Assembly: GCA_031553495.1 (NCBI GenBank)
Contig: JAVBLN010000063.1
Coordinates: 1-64,000 of the forward strand
Direction: 5' to 3'
Origin: Pinibacter sp031553495
GTDB taxonomy: Bacteria; Bacteroidota; Bacteroidia; Chitinophagales; Chitinophagaceae
DNA length: 64,000 nt
In this document: positions 16,193 to 25,480 of the stretch, piece by piece
Numbering within the stretch: position 1 is the first letter of the stretch
How the letters are laid out: each line of letters starts with the position of its first letter
Position numbers and translations under genes: made by a program
Notes under the pieces: generated by a model
Databases searched by the model: none
The model's input: only the letters and a program-made list of their open reading frames with translations
Told to the model about the DNA's origin: nothing

Positions 16193-17164
16193 ATGAATTA
16201 TACAAAAATCAGATTAGCGGTTCTATTTTTTTTGACCGGTATGTTTTTAACATCGTGTGCACCGAAAGCATTTCAAATAGTATGCATGCCGGATACTCAA
16301 ACTTATTCAAGGCTTTATCCGGAAATATATGATGCGCAAACAAAGTGGGCCGCTGACAATGCAGATAAAATAGCCTTTGTGCTTCAGCAAGGCGATATTA
16401 CAGATGACAACGTGGAGGCACAATGGCAGGTTGCATCTAATGCGATGAGCCGGATGGATGGAAAGGTCGCTTATACTTTTGTTCCCGGCAATCATGATCT
16501 TGGCCGCAATTCCAACGTGCGTAACTCAGACCTGTTCAATAAATATTTTCCATATGATAAGTATAGTAAAATGCCGGGATTTGGTGGAGCTTTTGAAGAC
16601 GGGAAAATGGATAATACCTGGCATATATTCAAAGCCGGCGGGTATAATTGGCTGATACTTTCACTAGAGTTTGGTCCGAGAAATAGTGTGCTGAAATGGG
16701 CGGAAGATGTTATAAAAAATCATCCGCGACATAAAGTGATTATTAATACGCACGCTTATATGTACTCGGATAATACCCGCATGGGGCCTGGTGATGATTG
16801 GTTGCCACAAGGTTACGGTCTTGGAAAAGCAAAAGGTGACAGCGCCGTAAATAACGGAGAAGAAATATGGGACAAGCTGGTGAGCAAATATTCTAACATA
16901 ATGTTTGTTTTTTCAGGGCATGTGTTGCATAGTGGAACCGGAAAGTTGGTGAGTGATGGTATCAATGGAAATAAGGTTTACCAAATGCTTGCCAATTACC
17001 AGGATGGCGTAAAGGGAACTGTGAAAGGAGGAAATGGCTTTCTACGTATACTCTCAATTGATACAAAAGCAAAAGTAGTTTCTGTAAAAACTTTTTCGCC
17101 TTATATTAATCAGTTTAAAACAGATGGTGATAATCAATTTGTATTTGAGGATGTGAAGTTTTAA
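16193..17164 (+). CDS. calcineurin-like metallophosphoesterase lipoprotein
   Basis: Predicted dinuclear-metal phosphoesterase of 323 residues, exported and lipid-anchored (lipobox FLTSC, Cys22). The superfamily motifs appear in order: MPDTQ (Asp34), QQGDITDD (Gly67-Asp68), PGNHD (99-102), then a His in INTHAY and FSGHVLH near the C-terminal part. These are the usual metal ligands. The substrate is not evident. In a locus with GH99 and alpha-galactosidase genes it could remove phosphate or phosphodiester substituents from a glycan, which is speculation. It is flanked on both sides by palindromic repeats and may be its own transcription unit. Confidence 0.88.
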   Translation: MNYTKIRLAVLFFLTGMFLTSCAPKAFQIVCMPDTQTYSRLYPEIYDAQTKWAADNADKIAFVLQQGDITDDNVEAQWQVASNAMSRMDGKVAYTFVPGNHDLGRNSNVRNSDLFNKYFPYDKYSKMPGFGGAFEDGKMDNTWHIFKAGGYNWLILSLEFGPRNSVLKWAEDVIKNHPRHKVIINTHAYMYSDNTRMGPGDDWLPQGYGLGKAKGDSAVNNGEEIWDKLVSKYSNIMFVFSGHVLHSGTGKLVSDGINGNKVYQMLANYQDGVKGTVKGGNGFLRILSIDTKAKVVSVKTFSPYINQFKTDGDNQFVFEDVKF

Positions 17165-17207
17165 ATGGACTTATTAAAGGGATATCATTTAGTTTCCCGT
17201 TGCTTAT

Positions 17208-17284
17208 TGCTGAATAGAATTACTATAGTACAAGAGTGCGACGCAACGGCTGTTTCATAGTAATTCAAAAGCTGGGCTCATAAT
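17208..17284 (+). repeat. palindromic intergenic repeat, copy 6 (forward)
   Basis: The clearest stem in the family. GAATTACTAT (17,217-17,226) pairs perfectly with ATAGTAATTC (17,257-17,266), enclosing AGTACAAGAGTGCGACGCAA. It lies between the phosphoesterase and GH2 genes. Confidence 0.85.
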
Positions 17285-17337
17285 GCGTAATTAAGGCGTT
17301 ATCCTTTGATCTATTTCTGATAAAATAATCATTTAGC

Positions 17338-20300
17338 ATGTTACGTATAAAATTTATTTCATTATTGGTTTTAATGATTGTTGGAGATTTTTTGTTTGCT
17401 CAAAAAACAATATTTGAACGAGAATTTGCTCCAAAGGACAATTTTGTAAAGCCGCAGGAACGTCCTTTCAGAGATGCTGTATGTTTAAATGGTCAATGGC
17501 AATTTTTGCCCGTGCAGGATGCGGCTCTCTTTAGCAAAGAAAATTTACGTCAGCCTGCATTGCCTGTAAATCCTGTGTGGGAAGCCACCCCTGTTAAGGT
17601 TCCTTCACCATGGAATGTGAATAGTTTTGCTAAAGGGAATGGAGGCGATTTTATTACCTATCCTTCGTATCCGAAAAAGTGGGAGGATATTAGAGCCGGT
17701 TGGTTAATGAAAAAATTTTTAGTGAACAGTTCGTGGAAAAACAAAAGACTTATTTTACGATTTGGTGCGGTAAGTGGTTTCACGCAAGTATATGTAAATA
17801 AGAAGAAAGTCGCAGAAAACTTTGATATCTTTTTACCATTTGAAATTGATATTACAGATGAAGTTGATAACAATGTTGAAAATGAGTTGTTGGTGTGGGT
17901 AGCAGATGCAAAGTTATTTAACGAGCCAGGTAAATATGGCGACCGGACTTTTGTGGCAGGATCGTTCTGGGGAAGACATATTGTTGGTATTTGGCAGGAT
18001 GTTTATCTTATCGCGAAACCTGAATTGCAAATTGACAATATTTTCATTAAACCTTATGTTAATCGAGATGAGCTTGAAATTGAAGCTGCTGTCGTTAATC
18101 ATACTTCAAAAGAACGTAGCGTATCATTACAAGCAAGTGTAATGCCTTGGTTAAATATTACAGGTAAGTCCATATTGGAATATCCTGAAGTGAAGTGGAG
18201 TTTGGGCAAAACTGCTCTTGATCTTAACAGTGATAAAATAAGTGTGGCACCCAACTCAAGGCAAATCATACGGGTTTCAGTAAAAGTTAATGATAAGTTA
18301 CGGTTATGGACAAGTGAAAATCCAAATCTTTATGGAGTTATTGTTTCACTTATGGATAGAAAAAAAGTTGTCGACAAGCACTATCAGCGTTTTGGATGGC
18401 GGCAATTTTCTATAGTAAAGGACAAATTTTATCTTAACAGAAAGCAAATTGTTCTTAAAGGCGATTCCTGGCATTTTATGGGAATTCCACAAATGACAAG
18501 GCGTTATGCTTACGCTTGGTATAAGATGTTGAAGGATTGTAACGGAAATGCCGTACGATTGCATGCTCAGCCATTTCCGGAATTTTATCTTGATATGGCT
18601 GATGAGATGGGAATATTTGTGTTAGACGAAACCGGCATGTGGGCAAGCGATGGAGGGCCGAAAGCCGATTCGGAAGAATATTGGAAGCACAGTGAAAACC
18701 ATTTAAGACGAATGCTTCTTCGGGATCGCAATCACCCTTCTGTATTTGGGTGGAGTGTATGTAATGAAAATTTGCCTGTTGTAATTAATGTGCAACATGC
18801 TCCAGAAGACATTATTAAACGCCAGGTGTCTGAAATAAATAAATGGATAAGAATTTGCCGTGAAATGGATCCCTCTCGGGAATGGATATCCGGAGATGGT
18901 GAAACTAATCTGCCTACAGATCTACCTGTGGTTATAGGACACTATGGATTTGAGAATGAAATAAAAAATTGGTCTTCACAAGGAAAAATATGGGGAATAG
19001 GAGAGCAGGGTATGGCTTATTCCGGTACGCCTAAAGAGGCTTCAAAATTCATTGGAGAGGCTGCTTATGAAAGCATGTATGGAAGAATGCAGGGTGTGGC
19101 AAATGAAGCAGTTCAGTTGCTGAATCTTCAAAAAAAATACAATGCTTCTTTTTCCTCTGTCTTCAATGTTGTATGGTATGGACTAAAACCATTAGAGCTT
19201 GGATTGAAAGACACGACTAAAGCGCCTCGTTCTCCAGATGGTGTTTTCTTCACTAATTATAAAGAACAAACACCTGGTGTGCAACCTGAAAGGCTAGGTG
19301 CTTATACTACAACTCTTAATCCCGGTTATGACCCATCTTTGCCACTATACAAAACTTGGCCACTATTTGATGTTGTTAAAAAATCTTTTGCTAACAATTT
19401 GATGTTGCCCGAATTTAAAGTTTCGGAAAATGATCCTTCGGGCATTACAAAAAATATTGCCGGTTTTAATACTGTAATGTTGTTGTCGGTGGATAAGGAT
19501 AGTTCTTTAAAAATGGTACTTCAGGATTTGGGAATAGAGGTGAAAGATGTGCCGAATAAAAATGATAAAGTCTTATTAATACTGGATGGGAAATTTCCTC
19601 CTAACGATCAACAATCTATTCTACTAGCTTCCTCTGTGCTAAAAAATAGCGGTTCTGTGTTTATATGGGGAATACAGCCATCATCAGTAACTACGGTTAA
19701 TAAATATCTTCCTTATGCTGTTAAGTCCACGAGTAGGGAATCGAGTTCTTTCTTGCCTAAAATGAATCATCCTTTGCTAAATGGTTTGAATAATTCTGAT
19801 TTTTATTTTACTGAAATAGTGGAACAAATGCCTATGAAATATGGCATTGCTGGTGATGTTGTTAAGCATAGTAATGTTTTACTGGAAGCTTGCAACACCG
19901 ACTGGAAGACATGGAATCACCGCCCGGAGTATATAAAAACATCAGCAGTACTAAGAAGCGAAAGGGAATCTAAAGCTGAAGGAAAAGCTTTGATTGAAAT
20001 GAATAAGGATAATGGGAAAATATATCTTTTCGCGTTAGAGCCTGAAATTCTTTACAGATCGGCGATTACATTGCTGAGAAAGATGTTTGTAAATATGGGT
20101 ATATCCTTTACTGGTATTTCGCAAAGAGATAAACCTGCTATTTCTTCGAAGGGTGTGCTGGAAAACGCTTTAGTGGCTGGAGTTTTCTCTGGAAAAGATA
20201 AATCTGTTTTGGAAATGAGCAAAATGAATCCGCTTGCAGGCTTGAATAAAAACGCGTTTGCTTTGGGTAAGCAGGTTCAAAATCATTTTTGGGAAATGGC

Positions 20301-20694
20301 CGGTGCGCAGGATGGTGTATTTGACTTTAAGAAAATGGGTTTACCTGGAGCCTCTGATGACGCGTTTGTTTATTTGAGTTTTTGGATGTTTAGTCCTCGT
20401 TCATTGTCCGATTTACTTGTGGCACCGGATATGCCACGGCTTGATATGTATATAGGCGCGGATGATGCTTTCCAGGTTTTTCTTAATGATCAGCTTATAA
20501 AGAGTGCGCTTAAAGAAGGCGGCATAAAAAAACGGGAACAGGTTATACAGGCGGTGCCATTGCAAAAAGGCTGGAATCATTTTTTAATAAAAGTGATTCA
20601 GAAAAGAGGAGATTGGAAACTTGCAGTTGAATTTGATAGCGATAAAAAAGAATTTTTGCAAGAATTAAAATCACAATTGAGTGCGGTGTTTTAG
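17338..20694 (+). CDS. large glycoside hydrolase family 2 enzyme
   Basis: Predicted exported GH2 enzyme of 1118 residues with a signal peptide ending FLFAQ. The N-terminal jelly-roll sugar-binding domain begins near 50 (LNGQWQFLPVQD; VKVPSPWNV). An immunoglobulin-like domain follows, then a TIM barrel. Catalytic residues are visible as Glu477 in SVCNEN (acid/base) and Glu556 in GIGEQG (nucleophile). The TIM-barrel entry FYLNRKQIVLKGDSWHF replaces the usual NG(K/R)xxxLRG form. About 400 residues follow the barrel, including a beta-rich tail (LDMYIGADDAFQVFLNDQL) resembling a carbohydrate-binding sandwich. The activity could be beta-galactosidase, beta-mannosidase or beta-glucuronidase, and the sequence alone does not decide. 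Confidence 0.9.
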   Translation: MLRIKFISLLVLMIVGDFLFAQKTIFEREFAPKDNFVKPQERPFRDAVCLNGQWQFLPVQDAALFSKENLRQPALPVNPVWEATPVKVPSPWNVNSFAKGNGGDFITYPSYPKKWEDIRAGWLMKKFLVNSSWKNKRLILRFGAVSGFTQVYVNKKKVAENFDIFLPFEIDITDEVDNNVENELLVWVADAKLFNEPGKYGDRTFVAGSFWGRHIVGIWQDVYLIAKPELQIDNIFIKPYVNRDELEIEAAVVNHTSKERSVSLQASVMPWLNITGKSILEYPEVKWSLGKTALDLNSDKISVAPNSRQIIRVSVKVNDKLRLWTSENPNLYGVIVSLMDRKKVVDKHYQRFGWRQFSIVKDKFYLNRKQIVLKGDSWHFMGIPQMTRRYAYAWYKMLKDCNGNAVRLHAQPFPEFYLDMADEMGIFVLDETGMWASDGGPKADSEEYWKHSENHLRRMLLRDRNHPSVFGWSVCNENLPVVINVQHAPEDIIKRQVSEINKWIRICREMDPSREWISGDGETNLPTDLPVVIGHYGFENEIKNWSSQGKIWGIGEQGMAYSGTPKEASKFIGEAAYESMYGRMQGVANEAVQLLNLQKKYNASFSSVFNVVWYGLKPLELGLKDTTKAPRSPDGVFFTNYKEQTPGVQPERLGAYTTTLNPGYDPSLPLYKTWPLFDVVKKSFANNLMLPEFKVSENDPSGITKNIAGFNTVMLLSVDKDSSLKMVLQDLGIEVKDVPNKNDKVLLILDGKFPPNDQQSILLASSVLKNSGSVFIWGIQPSSVTTVNKYLPYAVKSTSRESSSFLPKMNHPLLNGLNNSDFYFTEIVEQMPMKYGIAGDVVKHSNVLLEACNTDWKTWNHRPEYIKTSAVLRSERESKAEGKALIEMNKDNGKIYLFALEPEILYRSAITLLRKMFVNMGISFTGISQRDKPAISSKGVLENALVAGVFSGKDKSVLEMSKMNPLAGLNKNAFALGKQVQNHFWEMAGAQDGVFDFKKMGLPGASDDAFVYLSFWMFSPRSLSDLLVAPDMPRLDMYIGADDAFQVFLNDQLIKSALKEGGIKKREQVIQAVPLQKGWNHFLIKVIQKRGDWKLAVEFDSDKKEFLQELKSQLSAVF

Positions 20695-20734
20695 GCTTAT
20701 TTTATACAGGTTGTTATGTAGGATAATTTTTATT

Positions 20735-20930
20735 ATGAGCCGGGCCGTAATGCTACTATTAAGCATCGTTGCGTCGCACACTTCGGCGGCTTGTTCGCTA
20801 TTGTGCATTATGCGGCATAGCACTCATAACTCAACACTTATAACTCATCACTTGCCGCATAGCATTACTACCGTACAAGTGAGTGACACAACGATGCTTA
20901 ATAGTAATACCACCGCCGGTAACAATAAAA
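20735..20930. repeat. paired palindromic repeats, copies 7 (reverse) and 8 (forward)
   Basis: Two family members in inverted order form a unit of about 200 bp. Copy 7 (20,735-20,817) has the core GTTGCGTCGCAC. Copy 8 (20,853-20,930) has the variant core GTGAGTGACACAAC. Between them GCGGCATAGCA and TGCCGCATAGC are imperfectly arranged around CATAACTCA/TATAACTCA words. A 95-codon ORF across it is rejected as coding. The unit fills the gap between GH2 and the GH116-type gene. Confidence 0.8.
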
Positions 20931-20998
20931 GTAAATACATAAAATTATTCTGTATAAAGTATAGTTGAGATGTATTGTGTTATATTAAAAAGAAGATC

Positions 20999-23716
20999 AT
21001 GATTCAACTTTCATCACGTATTTTATTGGTGTTGTTAGCAATTGTCTTTTCTCCGCTATGTATGATTGCGCAGATTGATAATTATGGGGCCGATCAGGCA
21101 AATAAAAGATTTATGCCTTCGCAGGGAATGCTTGGAGGGCGAACAGATTTTAATTACCTGGCTTTGGAAAATCATCCCGGAAATAGTGGTGTTCCTCTTG
21201 GCGGCATTGGAGTGGGCAACGTAGAGTTTGCTCCTGACGGACGTTTCGCAAGAATAGGGATGAACAATATTCATATTCCCATACCTCGAAGTAAAGCTTC
21301 TTTCTTTTCACTGTGGTATAAATCGGGCGGTGAAGCGAAATCTTATCAGCTTGTAAGAGAAAATAAAAAACAATATGGTTTGGAAGGTGTGAATAAAATT
21401 TTTTATAAAGGAATTTTTCCCAGGGCGGAGTTGAATTTTGGTGAAGAGATGATTGTCGTATCACCTCGTATTCATGCTTATTCAGGGCTGGTTCCGCATG
21501 ATATAAAAAACTCTTCGTTGCCTGTTGTTTTTTTTGAAATAGAGCTGCAAGCTAAGCAGGATGCGGAAGTTGCTATCGCGTTTTCATGGGAAGACTTTAT
21601 AGGGCGTGGTCTTAAAGAGCCCAAAAGCATTGAAGGTATGGATGGCCAAATATTTGGAGGCAATGGACGTGAAAAGCTTGTAAATGGAGAAAATTGGCCG
21701 GTACGCGAACCGGAACAAACTTTCGCCGAAAGTGTTCAATATGGAAATTTTTGCGGCATAAGACAATTCGCTTCCGGTCCGCTTAAACCAATAAAAGCTA
21801 CATTTCAGAATTATGTAAATGAAGTTGTAGTACTTGCCGAAATTCAGGAAGGTAATGAAATCTCCTATCTGCCTGCTTATAGTATACAACAAGGCGAAGT
21901 CAACTGGAATAATTTTAAATCAACCGGATTGTTTAATAAATATTCCGGTGAGGTTAAAAAGTTAAGTTATAGCGAAAATGCATGCGCTAGTGCGATTTCA
22001 GTAAAAACTAAAATGGCGGCAGGTGAAAAGAAAACGATAAGGTTTATGCTTGCCTGGTTTTATCCTGAGTTAAAAGTGAACAAATCAAATGCCGGATCTT
22101 GTTGGCCTAACGGAAGTGATTACGGTAGATATTTTCATAATTTTTTCGACAACATTGAACAACTAATTCAATATACTTCGGACAATAGAGCTCTCATTCT
22201 CAACGAAACATTAGCATGGCAGGAACCGGTTTTAAATTCTACCCTGCCTGATTGGTATAAGTTTAAATTGATTAATAGCGCTTATGTTATTTATACCAAT
22301 ATGGTGCTTAATAAAAAAGGTGATGTAATGGTGAATGAAGGAGGAATGGGAGGCCTTGCCGGAACTATGGATCAGCGAATCAGTTCGCATCCTTTTTACC
22401 AAAAATTTTTTACACAACTCGACAGATCGGAAATGGAAATTTTCGCGGATGCGCAGGCCGGGGATGGAAGTATTCAGCATTTTATCGGGCATTACTATGT
22501 GGGTATGGGAACTGTTGGTGGTCGTATTCCTACTGAAAATAATTGGATGCTGGATAACACAGGTGGCTGGATTATTCAACTTGCAAAAGATTACGAACAA
22601 ACCGGTGATATACAATATCTAAAAAAATATATTGGACGGGTAAAGGACGGTATGGCATTTTTAAAACGAAAAATGCCTGAAGGGCTAAACATTCCAATTG
22701 GTCCTACTACCTATGATGATTACAAGCATCCTCCTGTATATAGTTATGGCATATCCATGTATCTGGCAACACTAAAAGCCGCCGAGGCCCTCGCTAAGGC
22801 TGTAAATGATACCACATGGTTGCATGAATGTAAAACGCAGTTTGAGCTTTCTAAAAATGACATGATACGTATGTTGTGGAATGGAAGGTTTTTTTCTTAC
22901 GGTTGTGAAATTGATGGATCTAACCGGCTGGATAGTATTCTTTTTACCGGTCAGTTGGCAGGCCAATTTGTAAGCAGGTATTGTGGCTGGGGCGATATTT
23001 TACCGATAGAAGTAATTCAGGCTTCCATTATCGCGCAGTTTAAAACATCGTTGTATAACACACCTGATTATTATGCCAATAAAGTTTGGAATATAAATGC
23101 AGGGAGAGGCATCGATAATCAAGGTTCTCAATGCTGGCCATTTTACCTTGAAAGCTATACGGCATACACTGCAATGCAGACTGGATATGTAGAAGACGCT
23201 TTAGATATTATGCGTCATATTCAACTAGTTCATTTGCGAAAAGGATGGACGTGGTGTCAGAATTTATGGAATCCTGCTGAACTCAACTATATGACAGCTC
23301 CTGTCACCTGGTTTTCAACCGATCTTATTGCCGGAGCAGGTATTAATATTCCTCGTAAAGAATTGCGCTTGGCGCCCGCGATAATACGAAAAGATAAAAC
23401 TGTATTGCCTTTATTTTATCCCACTTTTTGGGCGGAGCTTACTTTAGATTCTAAGAAAAAGAACGCATCCCTTAAAATTCTAAAAACCTTTGGTAGTAAA
23501 AATATCAGCTTCAATAAGATTATAATCGAACCAGTTGGAAAACCAACTGCTGAAAGAAAAGAAATTAGTATAGATGAATTTTCGGTGCAACAGGGAAATG
23601 TGCTAGATATAAGCAGATGGTGGAAAGAGTTGATGAGCGCGGAAATAAGAGAAGCTGTATTGCCGCAAGCGGATAAAGTACCTTTTATTGTAGTAGATAA
23701 TAATTTATATAAATGA
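20999..23716 (+). CDS. GH116-type glycosidase (DUF608 family), exported
   Basis: A protein of the non-lysosomal glucosylceramidase/GH116 type, expected to hydrolyse beta-glucosides or beta-xylosides. I place the start at the ATG at 20,999 (MIQLSSRILLVLLAIVFSPL...AQ signal peptide) instead of 20,975, giving 905 residues. The N-terminal beta domain carries the family signature GVPLGGIGVGNVEFAPDG. The C-terminal part is an (alpha/alpha)6 barrel, with NEGGMGGLAGTMDQR, NAGRGIDNQGSQCWPFYL and NLWNPAELNYM conspicuous. I cannot place the nucleophile and acid with confidence, so activity is a family-level inference. Its last four bases overlap the start of the next gene (ATGA), indicating translational coupling. 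Confidence 0.83.
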   Translation: MIQLSSRILLVLLAIVFSPLCMIAQIDNYGADQANKRFMPSQGMLGGRTDFNYLALENHPGNSGVPLGGIGVGNVEFAPDGRFARIGMNNIHIPIPRSKASFFSLWYKSGGEAKSYQLVRENKKQYGLEGVNKIFYKGIFPRAELNFGEEMIVVSPRIHAYSGLVPHDIKNSSLPVVFFEIELQAKQDAEVAIAFSWEDFIGRGLKEPKSIEGMDGQIFGGNGREKLVNGENWPVREPEQTFAESVQYGNFCGIRQFASGPLKPIKATFQNYVNEVVVLAEIQEGNEISYLPAYSIQQGEVNWNNFKSTGLFNKYSGEVKKLSYSENACASAISVKTKMAAGEKKTIRFMLAWFYPELKVNKSNAGSCWPNGSDYGRYFHNFFDNIEQLIQYTSDNRALILNETLAWQEPVLNSTLPDWYKFKLINSAYVIYTNMVLNKKGDVMVNEGGMGGLAGTMDQRISSHPFYQKFFTQLDRSEMEIFADAQAGDGSIQHFIGHYYVGMGTVGGRIPTENNWMLDNTGGWIIQLAKDYEQTGDIQYLKKYIGRVKDGMAFLKRKMPEGLNIPIGPTTYDDYKHPPVYSYGISMYLATLKAAEALAKAVNDTTWLHECKTQFELSKNDMIRMLWNGRFFSYGCEIDGSNRLDSILFTGQLAGQFVSRYCGWGDILPIEVIQASIIAQFKTSLYNTPDYYANKVWNINAGRGIDNQGSQCWPFYLESYTAYTAMQTGYVEDALDIMRHIQLVHLRKGWTWCQNLWNPAELNYMTAPVTWFSTDLIAGAGINIPRKELRLAPAIIRKDKTVLPLFYPTFWAELTLDSKKKNASLKILKTFGSKNISFNKIIIEPVGKPTAERKEISIDEFSVQQGNVLDISRWWKELMSAEIREAVLPQADKVPFIVVDNNLYK

Positions 23717-24819
23717 GAAGAATAAAATTTTTAACGTGTTCATTAATGTTAGTATTTGTAACTTTTTCAAATGCTCAAAATGTAAAACCGGTAAAGAATA
23801 ATAATGAAGTATTTTGTTTTTATTATAACTGGTATGGAAATCCTGAACATGATGGTAAATACATTCATTGGGCACATCCCGTATTAAAACCTAAGGGTAT
23901 AGATAGCACTCAAAAAATAACCGGCGGCGACAATGTAGCTGCCAACTTTTATCCATTGCTGGGGCCATATAGCAGCAATGATGCTGTAGTTACACGAAAA
24001 CATATGCGTATGATGGCAAAAGCCGGGATTGATGTAGTAGTTGTAACATGGTGGAATAAAGGCGATTTTACAGATAAAAGTATTCCGCTTATACTGGATG
24101 AAGCGATGAAGAATGGAGTAAAAGTAGCTTTTCATATTGAACCATTTAGTGGCCGCAATGCCCGAACCACTAAGGCCGCAATTGAATACATCATAGATAC
24201 TTATGGAATGCATCCTGCTTTTTATCGTTCAGCTGCTTTAGATGGTAAAACATTTTTCTTTATGTATGATTCTTATCTAACCACCGATAAGGAATGGGCG
24301 ACTTTATTATTACCAGGTGGTGATATTAGTATTAGAAATACGAAGTATGATGCTATAATGATAGGGCTTTGGGTTAAAAAAGGTGAAGAGGAATATTTTT
24401 TAAATTCAGGGTTTGACGGGTTTTATACATATTTCGCGAGTGAGGGTTTTACATATGGTTCTACTGTGTCTAACTGGCCGGCCATGAATTTGTGGGCGAA
24501 AGAAAACAACAAGATATTTATTCCTTGTGTGGGACCGGGGTATATTGATACAAGAGTCCGTCCATGGAATGACAGGAATACCAAAGACCGAGAATCAGGA
24601 AAATATTATGACCAAATTTTTAGTGCTGCTATGAAATGCAAAACAAAATATATAGGCATCACTTCATTTAACGAATGGCATGAAGGCACTCAAATAGAGC
24701 CTGCAAAACCCTTCCACTCACAGGCATTTAATTACTTGGATTATTTACCTCAAAAAACAAACTACTACTTAAAACGCACAAAATACTGGACTAATAAATT
24801 TCAAAAGCAGGGTAAGTAG
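23713..24819 (+). CDS. GH99-type endo-alpha-mannosidase/mannanase-like enzyme
   Basis: A 368-residue exported protein (signal peptide to SNAQ) resembling family GH99, which cleaves internal alpha-mannoside linkages next to alpha-1,2-linked residues. Characteristic stretches are FCFYYNWYGNPEHDGKYIHW, AKAGIDVVVVTWW, VAFHIEPFSGRN and SFNEWHEGTQIEPA. In known GH99 enzymes the two glutamates of the NEWHE motif are critical, and here they are Glu321 and Glu324. The gene overlaps the GH116-type gene by 4 bp and is thus co-translated with it. It is the last gene of system 1 and is followed by a repeat composite. A GH99-like enzyme with another specificity remains possible. Confidence 0.85.
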   Translation: MRRIKFLTCSLMLVFVTFSNAQNVKPVKNNNEVFCFYYNWYGNPEHDGKYIHWAHPVLKPKGIDSTQKITGGDNVAANFYPLLGPYSSNDAVVTRKHMRMMAKAGIDVVVVTWWNKGDFTDKSIPLILDEAMKNGVKVAFHIEPFSGRNARTTKAAIEYIIDTYGMHPAFYRSAALDGKTFFFMYDSYLTTDKEWATLLLPGGDISIRNTKYDAIMIGLWVKKGEEEYFLNSGFDGFYTYFASEGFTYGSTVSNWPAMNLWAKENNKIFIPCVGPGYIDTRVRPWNDRNTKDRESGKYYDQIFSAAMKCKTKYIGITSFNEWHEGTQIEPAKPFHSQAFNYLDYLPQKTNYYLKRTKYWTNKFQKQGK

Positions 24820-24833
24820 CGAATACTTTTTTT

Positions 24834-25137
24834 GGGACCAGCGGTAGTGCTACTATTAAGCATCGTTGTGTCACTCACTTGTACGGTGGGAATGCTATGG
24901 GGCTGGGGCAAGTTGCAGGTTGCAAGTTACATGTTTCAGGTTGCAAGTTGCCGGTGTTTCAGTACAGGCATACCTCCAAAAGTCAGAGATATCGAATCAT
25001 TGAATTAATAAACAATTCCATCACAAAAAATTTTCAAATTAGCACATTTTCAAATTAAACCCACCGCCCCATAGCATTCCTACAGATGAACGTAATGCGA
25101 CGCAACGATGTTTAACCGGAGTTACAAATGCCGGTAA
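24834..25137. repeat. MITE-like composite repeat (copies 9 and 10 around family-B text)
   Basis: Left end (24,834-24,905, reverse): ACCAGCGGTAGTGCTACTAT, GCATCGTTGTGTCACTCAC, GGTGGGAATGCTATGGGG. Middle: about 150 bp including TTCAAATTAGCACATTTTC. Right end (25,063-25,137, forward): CCGCCCCATAGCATTCCTAC, ATGCGACGCAACGATG, TTACAAATGCCGGTAAC. The two ends are imperfect inverted repeats of each other. A second, 385-bp composite of the same design lies at 32,901-33,285. No ORF is carried, so it would be non-autonomous. Confidence 0.7.
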
Positions 25138-25154
25138 CAAAAACGCTTCACGCT

Positions 25155-25414
25155 CTGCAAGGCTTGTGCCTTGCAGCTTTATACTGTTGCTTTTAGCAAC
25201 ATTCAAGGTTTTTAGTTACTGCTGAGATTTCTCGCACGGTTTGGTTTATTATAAAGACCAGGAAAACAACATCCAACAATCCTCTAATCCAACGAATCCA
25301 AATTCAGACAATTATAGAAAATATTCCCGCACGTCATTTCGATCAAATTATTGAATTAATAAACAAATCCATCACAGCGAATTTTCAAATTAGCACATTT
25401 TCAAATTCATTTCT
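25155..25414. repeat. duplicated non-coding block, copy 2
   Basis: Nearly identical to 4,171-4,435. It starts with the hairpin CTGCAAGGC/GCCTTGCAG (25,155-25,176, loop TTGT) followed by GTTGCTTTTAGCAAC. It ends with TTCAAATTAGCACATTTTC 67 bp before the start assigned to the second sigma gene. Both copies lie upstream of an ECF sigma gene. Confidence 0.8.
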
Positions 25415-25480
25415 TAATTGAATTGTCTTATCTTTTCATAATTTCAACCTGATTATAGCTTTTATCTTTTAATAAATTTA

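Noticed and set aside
20681..20968. 95-codon ORF between GH2 and the GH116-type gene
   Set aside because: It runs across the paired palindromic repeats and its product is low-complexity (TTHHLPHSITTV and similar). Reading through repeat text explains it.
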